A stretch of 15,401 nt of DNA from the NCBI GenBank assembly GCA_964356495.1, contig CAYHHR010000023.1, forward strand, positions 1 through 15,401, written 5' to 3'. The DNA is from JAKANM01 sp964356495. Its GTDB lineage: Bacteria; Patescibacteriota; Patescibacteriia; Magasanikbacterales; GWA2-37-8. Shown piece after piece: positions 1 through 7,487 of this stretch. The notes beneath the pieces were generated by a model, which did no database searches, had not been told where the DNA came from, and saw nothing but the letters and a program-made list of their open reading frames with translations. The position numbers and the translations under genes are program-made. Within the stretch, counting starts at the first letter, position 1. Every line of letters begins with the position of its first letter.

Positions 1-2
1 CC

Positions 3-31
3 TTTTCAAATCAGATAATTCCTGCTATAAT
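3..31 (+). promoter_or_regulatory. sigma70-type promoter of the murJ-lepA-recJ operon
   Basis: A perfect -10 box TATAAT lies at 26-31 and a weaker -35 box TTTTCA (4 of 6 matches to TTGACA) at 3-8, separated by exactly 17 nt. Transcription would start near 38, about 14 nt before the ATG at 52. No Shine-Dalgarno motif is visible in that short leader. The next four genes follow with 1-50 nt gaps and no visible terminator, so this promoter probably serves all of them. Confidence 0.7.
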
Positions 32-51
32 ATCTCACATCCACAAAAACT

Positions 52-747
52 ATGCGCAAACCAGACATTGATGAGATCGAGATCGTCGAACCGCCAATGG
101 GAGAACTTACCAAACAACGAAATTCATTAAAAAAAACGTGTCTCACCGGCTGTGGGTGCGTTATTTTTTTGATTGTCGCGCTGGTGGTGGTCGTCAAATT
201 ATTTATCGGTTCCGGGCCTACCACGATCAAAAAACTGCCGGAAAATTTCCCGAACGGCATAACGGTCTACGAAAAGGATTCTATCGACACCATCACTTAT
301 ATACGCGGTACCTACAAAAATCGCAGTATGGAAATCGCCGCCTTTTTCCCAAAAGTAATTCTCTCTCCCCTCTTGCTTCAGCTTCATCCCGACACTACCG
401 TCAGTTCATCAGAAGGATTTATTTCCGCTAATAGAAATTTCTGGACCCTGCTTACCACGCCGGTTGGCGACTCGCGCGATACCGTTCAAATTGATTGGGA
501 AAATCTAGACGCGGAGCCAAGTTTTATCGTCTCGTACTACAAAAAAGAGCTTTCCAAAAAAGGCTATGAGGTCAGCGAGATCAGCCAGGATAATGGCAGA
601 TACCAAATCACTTTTGAAAATAGCGACAACGTCGCCGGCACCCTAATAACGGTCGGAAAAGAAGAGGAACGACCGGGGACCGATTATGCCACCCTCACCG
701 TCAATATCCCCCCCGGATTTCGAAATTCTACCACCGCTAATAAATAA
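52..747 (+). CDS. membrane-anchored protein of unknown function (231 aa)
   Basis: I do not recognise this family. The protein has an acidic cytoplasmic N-terminus (about residues 1-20), a basic stretch with Cys residues (KKTCLTGCGC, 27-36), and one strongly hydrophobic segment at about 36-53. A soluble domain of about 175 residues follows and is probably outside the membrane (N-in topology inferred from the basic residues before the helix). The soluble part alternates strand-like and helical stretches. Its C-terminal half (about 160-220, from FIVSYYKKELSKKGYEVSEI onward) reads like a small alpha/beta fold, but no catalytic motif can be named. It is the first gene after the promoter and ends 1 nt before murJ, so a link to the cell envelope is plausible by context only. 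An antisense ORF over its 5' end is a shadow. Confidence 0.75.
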   Translation: MRKPDIDEIEIVEPPMGELTKQRNSLKKTCLTGCGCVIFLIVALVVVVKLFIGSGPTTIKKLPENFPNGITVYEKDSIDTITYIRGTYKNRSMEIAAFFPKVILSPLLLQLHPDTTVSSSEGFISANRNFWTLLTTPVGDSRDTVQIDWENLDAEPSFIVSYYKKELSKKGYEVSEISQDNGRYQITFENSDNVAGTLITVGKEEERPGTDYATLTVNIPPGFRNSTTANK

Positions 748-748
748 A

Positions 749-2368
749 ATGCTCAAACGAATTCTAAATTCTGAATCCAGATCCGTGACCGGAGCCGCCC
801 TCCTCATCGGCGCGACCACTCTCCTCAGCCGGCTGGTAGGCATCGTACGCGACCGAACGTTCGCGCATTTTTTTGGCGCCGGCGCCGTGATGGACGCCTA
901 TTACGCCGCCTTCAAAATACCGGACCTGATCTATAATTTGCTGATCGTCGGCGCCCTTACCGCCGGATTCATTCCGATCTTTACCAGACTATTTTACGAA
1001 TCAGACGACAAATCCAAAGCCTGGAAGCTCGCCAGCAACATCATCACCATCGTCGGCATTTCCCTCGGCGGATTGGCACTCCTCGGAATGTTATTGACAC
1101 CAGTTCTAGTAAAAATTATCGCCCCGGGATTTTCCGGCGAAGAGCTTGGGCTGGTCATAATATTCACTCGCATCATGATGCTCTCACCGCTTCTTCTTGG
1201 AATTTCCATGGTCATCGGCGGCATTCTCCAATCTCTTCGTCAGTTCTTGCTTTATTCGATCGCGCCAATTTTTTATAATTTAGGAATAATTTTTGGCGTC
1301 GTGGTTCTCCGCCCTTGGATCGGACTTTCAGGGCTGGCCTGGGGAGTCGTGCTCGGCGCCGCCTTGCATCTCGCCGTCCAATCAATCGGAGCCTACCACA
1401 ATAATTTCCGTTGGCGCTGGCACCTTGATCTCGCCGACCCGGACACGAGGCTGATCGGAAAACTTATGACCCCCCGGACTCTCGGACTCGCGATGAGTCA
1501 ATTTAACGCTATTGTTGTTACGATACTCGCTTCCCTGCTCCCGATCGGCAGTATTACGGTTTACAATTATGCGAACAACATCAAAGACGTGCCAACCGGC
1601 ATTATCGGCATCGCGTTCGCGATCGCGGTCTTTCCGCTTTTGTCGCGACTGACGGCTGAGAAAAATTTAGCGCAATTCGGCGCCAGAATTTCTGAAACGG
1701 CGCGGCAGATTATTTTTTTGATTATCCCGATTTCGATTTGCTTTTTGCTTCTGCGCGCGCAGATCGTCCGCGTCGTTCTCGGCACCGGCGCTTTTGATTG
1801 GGACGCGACCATCCGCACCGCCGACACCCTGGCATTTTTCAGCCTTGGACTTTTCGCGCAGTCGCTTATCCCGCTTTTTGCCCGAGCCTTTTACGCTCTC
1901 AACAATACCAAAACGCCTTTTGTGGTCGGGGTTATTTCGGAATTATTAACTATTATCGGATCATTGGTTTTGATGGGTCCGCTCGGAGTGGCCGGTCTCG
2001 CGCTCGCTAGCGCGGCCGGAGCGACGGTTAATATGATTATGCTGGGAATTCTGCTGCGAAAAGAAGCCGCCACGATCATCGACCAAAAACTTTTACCGAT
2101 GCTTTTCAAGGTGGCAACGGCCGGCGTCGTGATGGGATCCGTCATTCAAATTTTGAAATACCCCTTAGCGAAAATTTTTGATCAGCGCTATTTCTGGGGC
2201 ATCCTATCGCAGGGCGCGGCGGCCGGCCTACTTGGGCTTCTGGTTTATGGACTGATCTGTTGGTTGCTTAGGGTAAACGAGATGATCTTATTTCAAAATA
2301 GTTTTAAGAAACGCTGGCTTAAACTCTGGAATATCGGAGAAGGCATCGACCAGGCTGAAAAATTATAA
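749..2368 (+). CDS. murJ: MurJ/MviN lipid II flippase
   Basis: This is an integral membrane flippase of the MOP superfamily that moves the peptidoglycan precursor lipid II across the cytoplasmic membrane. The 539-aa product (E. coli MurJ has 511) is hydrophobic throughout, with roughly 14 membrane segments expected. The N-terminal signature is clear: SRLVGIVRDR (27-36), then MDAYYAAFKIPDL (48-60) and GALTAGFIPIF (68-78). Arg28, Arg34, Asp49 and Lys56 match conserved charged positions of the family, while the arginine equivalent to E. coli Arg52 is replaced in the stretch DLIYNLL. I chose the ATG at 749, 1 nt after the previous stop, because family homology starts there. An in-frame ATG at 686 would add 21 proline-rich residues read in the wrong frame of the upstream gene. 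With ftsW in the same window it supports a peptidoglycan wall. Confidence 0.96.
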   Translation: MLKRILNSESRSVTGAALLIGATTLLSRLVGIVRDRTFAHFFGAGAVMDAYYAAFKIPDLIYNLLIVGALTAGFIPIFTRLFYESDDKSKAWKLASNIITIVGISLGGLALLGMLLTPVLVKIIAPGFSGEELGLVIIFTRIMMLSPLLLGISMVIGGILQSLRQFLLYSIAPIFYNLGIIFGVVVLRPWIGLSGLAWGVVLGAALHLAVQSIGAYHNNFRWRWHLDLADPDTRLIGKLMTPRTLGLAMSQFNAIVVTILASLLPIGSITVYNYANNIKDVPTGIIGIAFAIAVFPLLSRLTAEKNLAQFGARISETARQIIFLIIPISICFLLLRAQIVRVVLGTGAFDWDATIRTADTLAFFSLGLFAQSLIPLFARAFYALNNTKTPFVVGVISELLTIIGSLVLMGPLGVAGLALASAAGATVNMIMLGILLRKEAATIIDQKLLPMLFKVATAGVVMGSVIQILKYPLAKIFDQRYFWGILSQGAAAGLLGLLVYGLICWLLRVNEMILFQNSFKKRWLKLWNIGEGIDQAEKL

Positions 2369-2377
2369 AGTTTTATT

Positions 2378-4285
2378 ATGGACTCACAAATCAGAAATTT
2401 CTGTATTATCGCTCACATCGATCACGGTAAATCAACCCTTGCCGATCGCTTTTTGGAATTAACAAAAACGGTTTCCGAGCGCGACATGAAAAGCCAGTTG
2501 CTTGATAGCATGGATCTTGAGCGGGAACGCGGCATTACAATTAAACTTACACCCGTTCGAATGCGGTACTCGTTAAAATCCGAAGCACAAAATCCGAAAT
2601 CCGAAACAAATTCAAATAACAAAATAGCAAAAAAACAAAACAATTTCGAATTTCGAATTTCGAATTTCGAATTTCCAAATTCAGAATATATTCTGAATTT
2701 GATAGACACGCCCGGCCATGTTGATTTCAACTATGAAGTTTCCCGCTCCCTCGCGGCCGTGGAAGGAGCGATTTTGCTGGTCGACGCGACTCAAGGCGTG
2801 CAAGCGCAAACGATCGGCAATCTATACCTGGCGCTCGAACAAAATCTCACAATTATCCCTGTCATCAACAAGATCGACATGCCGATTGCAAATATTGAAA
2901 AAACAAAAGCTGAAATCATTCACCTGCTTGGCTGCAAAGAGGAAGAAATACTGTTGGCCTCGGGCCGGACCGGTCAGGGCGTCGAAGAAATATTGAAGCG
3001 AGTGATAACGCAGATACCGCCGCCGACTGACAACACCAACAAACCAGTTCGGGCGCTGATTTTTGATTCATTATTTAATGAATACAAAGGCGTGGTTGCG
3101 TCAGTCAGAGTGGTAGACGGAGAATTAAAAAAAGGCGATAAAATTTATCTGATGAGCACGCACGCCGTGGCTGAAGTCCTCGAAATCGGTTATTACACTC
3201 CTAAGTTCTCACCAGCCGAAAAAATAAACAACGGCGAAATCGGCTACATCGCCACCGGCCTGAAGGAAGTCCGCGACTGCCGCGTCGGCGACACTATCAC
3301 GGTTTTAAATATTGAAAAAAAACCGATCGCGAGTGACCAATTGCCAGGCTATAAAGAAGTTAAGCCGATGGTGTATGCCGGTATCTTCCCTCGAGAAGGT
3401 GATAACTACCAGGCGCTACGCGACGCGATTGATAAATTAAAACTCAGCGACTCCTCTCTGATCTACGAGCCGGAACATTCGGACGCGCTGGGATTCGGAT
3501 TCCGCTGCGGGTTCCTCGGCATGCTGCATCTCGATATATTCCAGGAACGCCTGAAGCGCGAGCACAATTTAGAAATTATAATTACGGTCCCCAGTGTTTC
3601 GTATGAAGTAACGAAAACAAATGGTGAAAAAATCCGAATTAAAAGTCCGCAGGCTCTGCCGATCACGTCGCAAATTGCCAGCGTCGAGGAGCCGTGGATG
3701 ACGCTCGATATTATCACGCCAAAAGATTACGTCGGCGGGGTCATGGGTTTAATTTCGGAACGCAAGGGCCGTTACCAAACCACCGAATACCTCTCGACCG
3801 GCAGTGACCAACGCGCTCTGCTTCATTACGAAATTCCGCTCGCTTCGCTTATCACTGATTTTTATGATAAGCTAAAGACCGTGACCTCCGGCTACGCCTC
3901 CATGAATTATGAATTCATCAATTACGAGCCGACCGAGATCGTAAAACTTGATATCCTGGTCGCGGAAGAGCCGGTAGAATCACTCTCCACCATCGTTTGG
4001 AGAGACCAGGCGTATGCTGTCGGTAAAAAAATTGTTGAATCCTTGAAGGAATCTTTGCCAAAACAACAATTCGTTCTAAAAATCCAAGCGACGATCGGCG
4101 GTAAAGTTATCGCTTCCGAGCATCTCTCCGCTTTGCGAAAAGACGTCCTAGCCAAGATGAGCGGCGGCGACTACACCCGTAAAATGAAACTCCTCCAAAA
4201 ACAAAAGAGAGGTAAATCAAGAATGTTGCATCACGGTAAAGTCGAAATTCCAACTGAAGCTTATTTAGCAGTATTAAAACGATAA
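2378..4285 (+). CDS. lepA: Elongation factor 4 (LepA), back-translocating GTPase, with a repeat-derived insertion
   Basis: LepA is a ribosome-associated GTPase related to EF-G. All G motifs are present: AHIDHGKST (12-20, G1), RERGITIK (49-56, G2), DTPGH (110-114, G3), NKID (G4) and a diverged G5, ASGRTGQG, where most homologues have SAKTG. The C-terminal domain is typical, with MSGGDYTRK and KRGKSRMLHHGKVEIP near the end. At 635 aa it is about 36 residues longer than E. coli LepA (599). Nearly all the excess is one block between Tyr64 and Tyr104, where E. coli has 7 residues and this protein has 39. That block lies in the loop between beta strands 2 and 3 of the G domain and is encoded by a low-complexity repeat (listed separately). 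Both flanks stay in frame. The ATG lies 9 nt after murJ without a Shine-Dalgarno sequence. Confidence 0.97.
   Translation: MDSQIRNFCIIAHIDHGKSTLADRFLELTKTVSERDMKSQLLDSMDLERERGITIKLTPVRMRYSLKSEAQNPKSETNSNNKIAKKQNNFEFRISNFEFPNSEYILNLIDTPGHVDFNYEVSRSLAAVEGAILLVDATQGVQAQTIGNLYLALEQNLTIIPVINKIDMPIANIEKTKAEIIHLLGCKEEEILLASGRTGQGVEEILKRVITQIPPPTDNTNKPVRALIFDSLFNEYKGVVASVRVVDGELKKGDKIYLMSTHAVAEVLEIGYYTPKFSPAEKINNGEIGYIATGLKEVRDCRVGDTITVLNIEKKPIASDQLPGYKEVKPMVYAGIFPREGDNYQALRDAIDKLKLSDSSLIYEPEHSDALGFGFRCGFLGMLHLDIFQERLKREHNLEIIITVPSVSYEVTKTNGEKIRIKSPQALPITSQIASVEEPWMTLDIITPKDYVGGVMGLISERKGRYQTTEYLSTGSDQRALLHYEIPLASLITDFYDKLKTVTSGYASMNYEFINYEPTEIVKLDILVAEEPVESLSTIVWRDQAYAVGKKIVESLKESLPKQQFVLKIQATIGGKVIASEHLSALRKDVLAKMSGGDYTRKMKLLQKQKRGKSRMLHHGKVEIPTEAYLAVLKR
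2570..2686 (+). repeat. AT-rich palindromic repeat element inserted in frame in lepA
   Basis: The left part carries repeated aatccga units (about 2575-2609). The right part is a tandem array of a 7-nt unit, aatttcg, repeated four times and followed by aatttcc (2642-2676). The left units are nearly the reverse complement of the right ones, with recurring C/A mismatches, so the segment can fold as a long imperfect hairpin around an A-rich loop (about 2610-2640). In lepA it encodes Lys/Asn/Ser/Glu-rich then Phe/Glu/Asn-rich residues (about 65-103) absent from other LepA proteins. Composition and periodicity differ sharply from the rest of the gene. It resembles dispersed palindromic elements that insert into ORFs, such as those of Rickettsia, but no second copy lies in this window. 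Confidence 0.75.
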
Positions 4286-4293
4286 TTAATTCT

Positions 4294-4392
4294 ATGCGAA
4301 AAAAAACTAAAAAAATATTTTACGGCATCCTGGCGACACTCGGAATTATCGCGATGATCTTCCTTACCATCGCGCCGGCTTTTCAGAGGTAA
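4294..4392 (+). CDS. 32-residue single-pass membrane peptide
   Basis: ATG to TAA gives 33 codons. The peptide starts with a strongly basic segment (MRKKTKK), is followed by one hydrophobic helix (about residues 8-28, IFYGILATLGIIAMIFLTIA), and ends APAFQR. This is a well-formed N-in membrane anchor. It fits neatly into the operon, 8 nt after lepA and 49 nt before recJ, with codon use similar to its neighbours. I cannot name a family or function. The case for a real gene rests on position, the positive-inside pattern and the absence of any competing ORF. Confidence 0.6.
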   Translation: MRKKTKKIFYGILATLGIIAMIFLTIAPAFQR

Positions 4393-4397
4393 ATCAC

Positions 4398-4440
4398 AAT
4401 CTGCGCTATTTTATTACTAATCTGCGTCATCTGTGTCACA
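4398..4440. repeat. short degenerate direct repeats before recJ
   Basis: The octamer aatctgcg occurs at 4398-4405 and again at 4419-4426. The second copy runs into a related unit, catctgtg (4428-4435). The stretch fills the only gap between the small membrane peptide and recJ. It may be the remnant of a 9-nt-periodic intergenic repeat. No promoter or terminator is visible in it. Confidence 0.35.
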
Positions 4441-4441
4441 A

Positions 4442-6214
4442 ATGAAATGGAACGTGGCGGAAACACCGCCAGCGGATTTTCTGGCCGAACATCCTGAGCT
4501 ACCCACTATCGCCGCCCGCCTGCTCTGGAACCGCGGCCTCCGCACCGAAGAAAAAATCGATGAATTTTTAAATCCTGATTATCTTGATGATGTTCACGAT
4601 CCGTTTTTATTTAACGACATGGAGAAGGCGGTTGAAATTATCAACGACTGCATCCAAAATAATAAACGCATCGTGGTTCATGGCGACTACGATGCCGACG
4701 GTGTCTGCGCCGCCGCGATCATTATCACCACACTAAAAAAATTAGGAGCGACTAACGTCGGCGTCTTTATCCCCCATCGCGAGACTGACGGCTATGGATT
4801 AAATAAAAAAACGGTCGCCTTTCTGAAGGATGAACAAACTCACCTCATCATCACGTGTGATTGCGGCATCTCCAATACCGAAGAAATCGTACTGGCGAAA
4901 GAACTTCACATGCAAGTAATCATAACCGACCACCACGCGATGCCGAAAGTGTTTCCACCGGCCGACGCCACCATCCACCCTCTCGTACCCGGAGAAAAAT
5001 ACCCTGACAAATCGCTCTCCGGCGGAGGCGTCGCTTTCAAACTGGCGCAAGGGTTGTTAAAAAAACACCACGAAAAACACGAACTGCTTGATGGTGGAGA
5101 GAGTCATGAAGCATTCGAAAAATGGTTGCTTGATATGGTGGCAATCTCGACCGTCGCGGACATGGTACCGCTCATCGGAGAATCCCGCACCCTGGTTCGC
5201 TACGGCCTGACCGTCCTAAACAAAACTCGCAATCTCGGCCTTCGTCAACTTTTGGTGAACGCCGGACTGATCGATGAAAACGGCAAATCAAAACGCGTCT
5301 TTGATACGGAGACAATCAGTTATCAAATTGCTCCGCGCATAAACGCCGCCGGTCGCATGGATCATGCCAACGTCTCATTCGCTCTACTCATGGCCGCGAC
5401 CAAAGAAGAGGCCTCTGATCTCGCCGCCAAATTGCAAAAAAATAACACCGATCGCCAGAAATTAACTGAACAATTGTTGGGTCAGGCGCGCGCGCAGATC
5501 AAAGAAACTAAACAGGAAGATAATCCAATAATTTTGATTGAGGGACAAAATTGGAGCGCCGGCATCCTTGGCCTCGTAGCCGGCAAAATTAAAGAAGAAT
5601 TTTTTAAACCGACTATTGTGATGGGGATCAGTTCCGGCGGCGTAGTAGGTTCAGGCCGCAGTGTTCCCGGTTTCAATCTGATCGCCAGCCTCCAATCAAT
5701 CCCGGAATTTTTTAATAAATTTGGCGGTCATCCGCAGGCTTGCGGTTTTTCTCTGAAAGACGCGGCCGAATTACCTAAATTTCGAGAAGCGATGCTTGAA
5801 AAAGCCAAATATGGCACCAAGGACCTCGATCTGACCCCGCAATTAAAAATTGACATCGAAGTTAATTTGGAAGATGTTAATTGGAAACTTTACGATATTT
5901 TGCAAAAATTTGAACCGTTCGGCATGGGCAATGCTGAACCGCTCTATGCCGCGACCGGACTCACGGTCATGGGGGTCGAACCGGTCGGCAAGGACAGCAA
6001 ACATTTACGATTGTTGGTAAAACATAATTCACATGTCGTGCGCAAAACCATCGCCTTCGGCTTCGGCGACGCGGTGAAACATCCTTCCAATTGGAGTGCC
6101 CTCAAACCCGGCGACAAAATCGATTTGGCTTTTTCGGTTGGCGTAAATGAGTGGAACGGCAATCGTGAATTGCAGTTGATGGTGGATGATATCCGCATTT
6201 CCTCCCCCTCTTAG
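4442..6214 (+). CDS. recJ: RecJ single-stranded-DNA-specific 5'-3' exonuclease
   Basis: RecJ degrades ssDNA 5' to 3' in recombination and in mismatch and base-excision repair, using two metal ions held by DHH-family motifs. In the 590-aa product (E. coli has 577) I see motif I DYDADG (82-87), motif II CDCGIS (139-144), motif III DHH (163-165) and motif IV STVADMVPL (236-244). Next come PRINAAGRM (298-306) and the DHHA1 part with WSAGILGLVAGKIK (371-384), GSGRSVPGFNL (403-413) and GGHPQACG (428-435). The C-terminal part, about 455-590, fits the OB-fold domain. All catalytic residues are present. I chose ATG 4442; a GTG at 4433 would add only three residues. The stop (TAG, 6212-6214) overlaps the stop of the convergent rmlD, and the last residues come from a GC-rich hairpin element. 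Confidence 0.96.
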   Translation: MKWNVAETPPADFLAEHPELPTIAARLLWNRGLRTEEKIDEFLNPDYLDDVHDPFLFNDMEKAVEIINDCIQNNKRIVVHGDYDADGVCAAAIIITTLKKLGATNVGVFIPHRETDGYGLNKKTVAFLKDEQTHLIITCDCGISNTEEIVLAKELHMQVIITDHHAMPKVFPPADATIHPLVPGEKYPDKSLSGGGVAFKLAQGLLKKHHEKHELLDGGESHEAFEKWLLDMVAISTVADMVPLIGESRTLVRYGLTVLNKTRNLGLRQLLVNAGLIDENGKSKRVFDTETISYQIAPRINAAGRMDHANVSFALLMAATKEEASDLAAKLQKNNTDRQKLTEQLLGQARAQIKETKQEDNPIILIEGQNWSAGILGLVAGKIKEEFFKPTIVMGISSGGVVGSGRSVPGFNLIASLQSIPEFFNKFGGHPQACGFSLKDAAELPKFREAMLEKAKYGTKDLDLTPQLKIDIEVNLEDVNWKLYDILQKFEPFGMGNAEPLYAATGLTVMGVEPVGKDSKHLRLLVKHNSHVVRKTIAFGFGDAVKHPSNWSALKPGDKIDLAFSVGVNEWNGNRELQLMVDDIRISSPS

Positions 6215-6222
6215 GGGGAGGA
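6200..6222. repeat. GC-rich perfect hairpin shared by the recJ and rmlD 3' ends
   Basis: Perfect 10-bp inverted arms (tcctccccct at 6200-6209, agggggagga at 6213-6222) enclose a 3-nt loop. Both stop codons lie in it: TAG for recJ (6212-6214) and TAA for rmlD (6213-6211). A further G-rich stretch, ggaggtggggg, follows at 6224-6234. No T-run follows on either strand, so it is not a classical intrinsic terminator. It could still block convergent polymerases or protect 3' ends. It looks like a mobile GC-rich palindrome of the intergenic kind. Confidence 0.6.
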
Positions 6223-7086
6223 CGGAGGTGGGGGTATTTGTAGGTAATCGGCGAGAGCCTCCTGCCACGGTCTCTGCTTCGACACCTTAGTATTTAATAA
6301 CTCTGAAAAAAGCGGACGCCTGGCCGGACGAGGATATTCGAAACTTTTGATCGGCGCGATTTCAGCGCTGATTTTTTTTAATCTGAAAACTTCCTGCGCC
6401 AGACTATACCAGGTCGAGGTGCCGCTGTTCGCGCCGTGATAAATTCCGAACGGCATTTTTTGTTTTATCAAATTCAAAGTAAATCTCGCGAGGTCAACGC
6501 TATACGTCGGACAGCTTACCTCCTCGTCTACCAGACGCAGTTCCTTCCCCTTCATGGCTACCTCCGCGATCAAATCAACAAAACTTTTCTTCGACACGCC
6601 GGAGTTAGACGAAGGTGGTCCAAATAAACGCGACAACCGAACCAAATAAAATCGCTCAGTATTTTTTTGAAGCAACTGTTCCCCTTCGGCCTTCGTCTCC
6701 CCGTATTTACTGATTGGATTTGGTTTTGCGTTCTCGTCATACCCCAGTCTGTTATCTCCGGCGAAGACGTAATCAGTTGAATAGTGAACGACGACCGCGC
6801 CGACTTTTCGCGCGCACTCCGCGATATAACCAACGGCGGCGGCATTAACAGCCTTTGCCAATTTATAAATTTCCGGATCAGTTTCAATTTTATCAACGTC
6901 ATTGAAAGCGGCGGCATTAATAATATAATCCGGCCTCAGTGAACCGACTTTTTCGAAAACTTCTTCGCGATTTGTCACGTTGATCTCGGGCCGATCCCAG
7001 GCAAAAACTTCAAAATCAGACGTGAATGCGTCCGATAAAGCCTGCCCCAGAAGTCCGCGAGCGCCTAAAATTAATACTTTAATCAC
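6211..7086 (-). CDS. rmlD: dTDP-4-dehydrorhamnose reductase (RmlD)
   Basis: RmlD is an NAD(P)H-dependent SDR enzyme that reduces dTDP-4-keto-L-rhamnose to dTDP-L-rhamnose, the last step of the rhamnose donor pathway. The 291-aa product has the Rossmann motif GARGLLG (8-14), the segment HYSTDYVFAG (101-110) and the catalytic YGETK (128-132, YxxxK). I chose GTG at 7086, 1 nt after the stop of the upstream cupin gene, because homology starts at IKVLILGARG. A start at 7143 would add 19 unrelated residues and overlap the cupin gene. The C-terminus (IPPPPSSP) is encoded by the GC-rich hairpin and G-tract shared with the recJ end, so the native tail was probably replaced or extended by that element. 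Confidence 0.93.
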   Translation of the reverse strand: MIKVLILGARGLLGQALSDAFTSDFEVFAWDRPEINVTNREEVFEKVGSLRPDYIINAAAFNDVDKIETDPEIYKLAKAVNAAAVGYIAECARKVGAVVVHYSTDYVFAGDNRLGYDENAKPNPISKYGETKAEGEQLLQKNTERFYLVRLSRLFGPPSSNSGVSKKSFVDLIAEVAMKGKELRLVDEEVSCPTYSVDLARFTLNLIKQKMPFGIYHGANSGTSTWYSLAQEVFRLKKISAEIAPIKSFEYPRPARRPLFSELLNTKVSKQRPWQEALADYLQIPPPPSSP

Positions 7087-7087
7087 A

Positions 7088-7486
7088 CTACTTTCTAACT
7101 TTAAGGTATTCCTCGTAATTTTCAATGTAATCACTGCGATCATCGCTGTAGTTAGTGGAAGAAAGCGCGAGAATCAAACAGTCGCTAATTGGTGATTTGA
7201 AACCATGCCAAACATACGCTGGAACATAAATTGCCTTGCCAGATTGAAGCGAAATCTCCTCTTTACCGTTTCCCTGGTCTATAATAATAGTAGAACTACC
7301 TCGGACTTGAATAAATAATTCTTCCTCAACTTTGTGGCAATGTTCGCCAGTAGCCACGTCATCCGGCAATTCCATATAATACAAGCGCTTAACCTCGAAC
7401 GGCGCAACATCTTTGAGTTCGACCGGAGTCAGGGTATAACCGCGGTTACTAAATTTTTTTAAATTAATAATTTTTGTCTTCGGCAT
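7088..7486 (-). CDS. FdtA/WxcM-like cupin, probable dTDP-4-keto-6-deoxyhexose 3,4-ketoisomerase
   Basis: This 132-aa protein is a single cupin domain of the FdtA/QdtA (WxcM-like) family. Those enzymes convert dTDP-4-keto-6-deoxyglucose to the 3-keto isomer for 3-amino-sugar synthesis. Recognisable segments are VKRLYYMEL (32-40), GEHCHKVEEELF (47-58) with the active-site-type His pair His49/His51, and VWHGFKSPISDCLILALSS (92-110). Its length matches FdtA (about 140 aa) and is shorter than RmlC (about 180 aa). It lies exactly between rmlB and rmlD, 1 nt from each, where RmlC, the 3,5-epimerase needed for rhamnose, would be expected. No FdtB/QdtB-type aminotransferase is nearby. It may therefore be a true ketoisomerase in a mixed pathway or a cupin with epimerase-like activity. 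The family call is firm; the exact reaction is not. Confidence 0.8.
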   Translation of the reverse strand: MPKTKIINLKKFSNRGYTLTPVELKDVAPFEVKRLYYMELPDDVATGEHCHKVEEELFIQVRGSSTIIIDQGNGKEEISLQSGKAIYVPAYVWHGFKSPISDCLILALSSTNYSDDRSDYIENYEEYLKVRK

Positions 7487-7487
7487 A

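Noticed and set aside
686..748. A 21-residue N-terminal extension of MurJ from ATG 686
   Set aside because: It overlaps the upstream gene in another frame, is proline-rich and unlike MurJ, and a better start lies 1 nt after the upstream stop.
749..790. A second copy of the lepA repeat at the murJ start (cgaattctaaattctgaatcc)
   Set aside because: It is only loosely similar, lacks tandem aatttcg units, and encodes a normal-looking MurJ N-terminus.
6200..6222. A classical Rho-independent terminator between recJ and rmlD
   Set aside because: The hairpin is strong, but no T-run follows on either strand, so I list it as a repeat with possible terminator-like effect only.
6570..6917. A 115-codon open frame on the - strand
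   Set aside because: It is an alternative frame inside rmlD, which reads through with conserved motifs in the proper frame.
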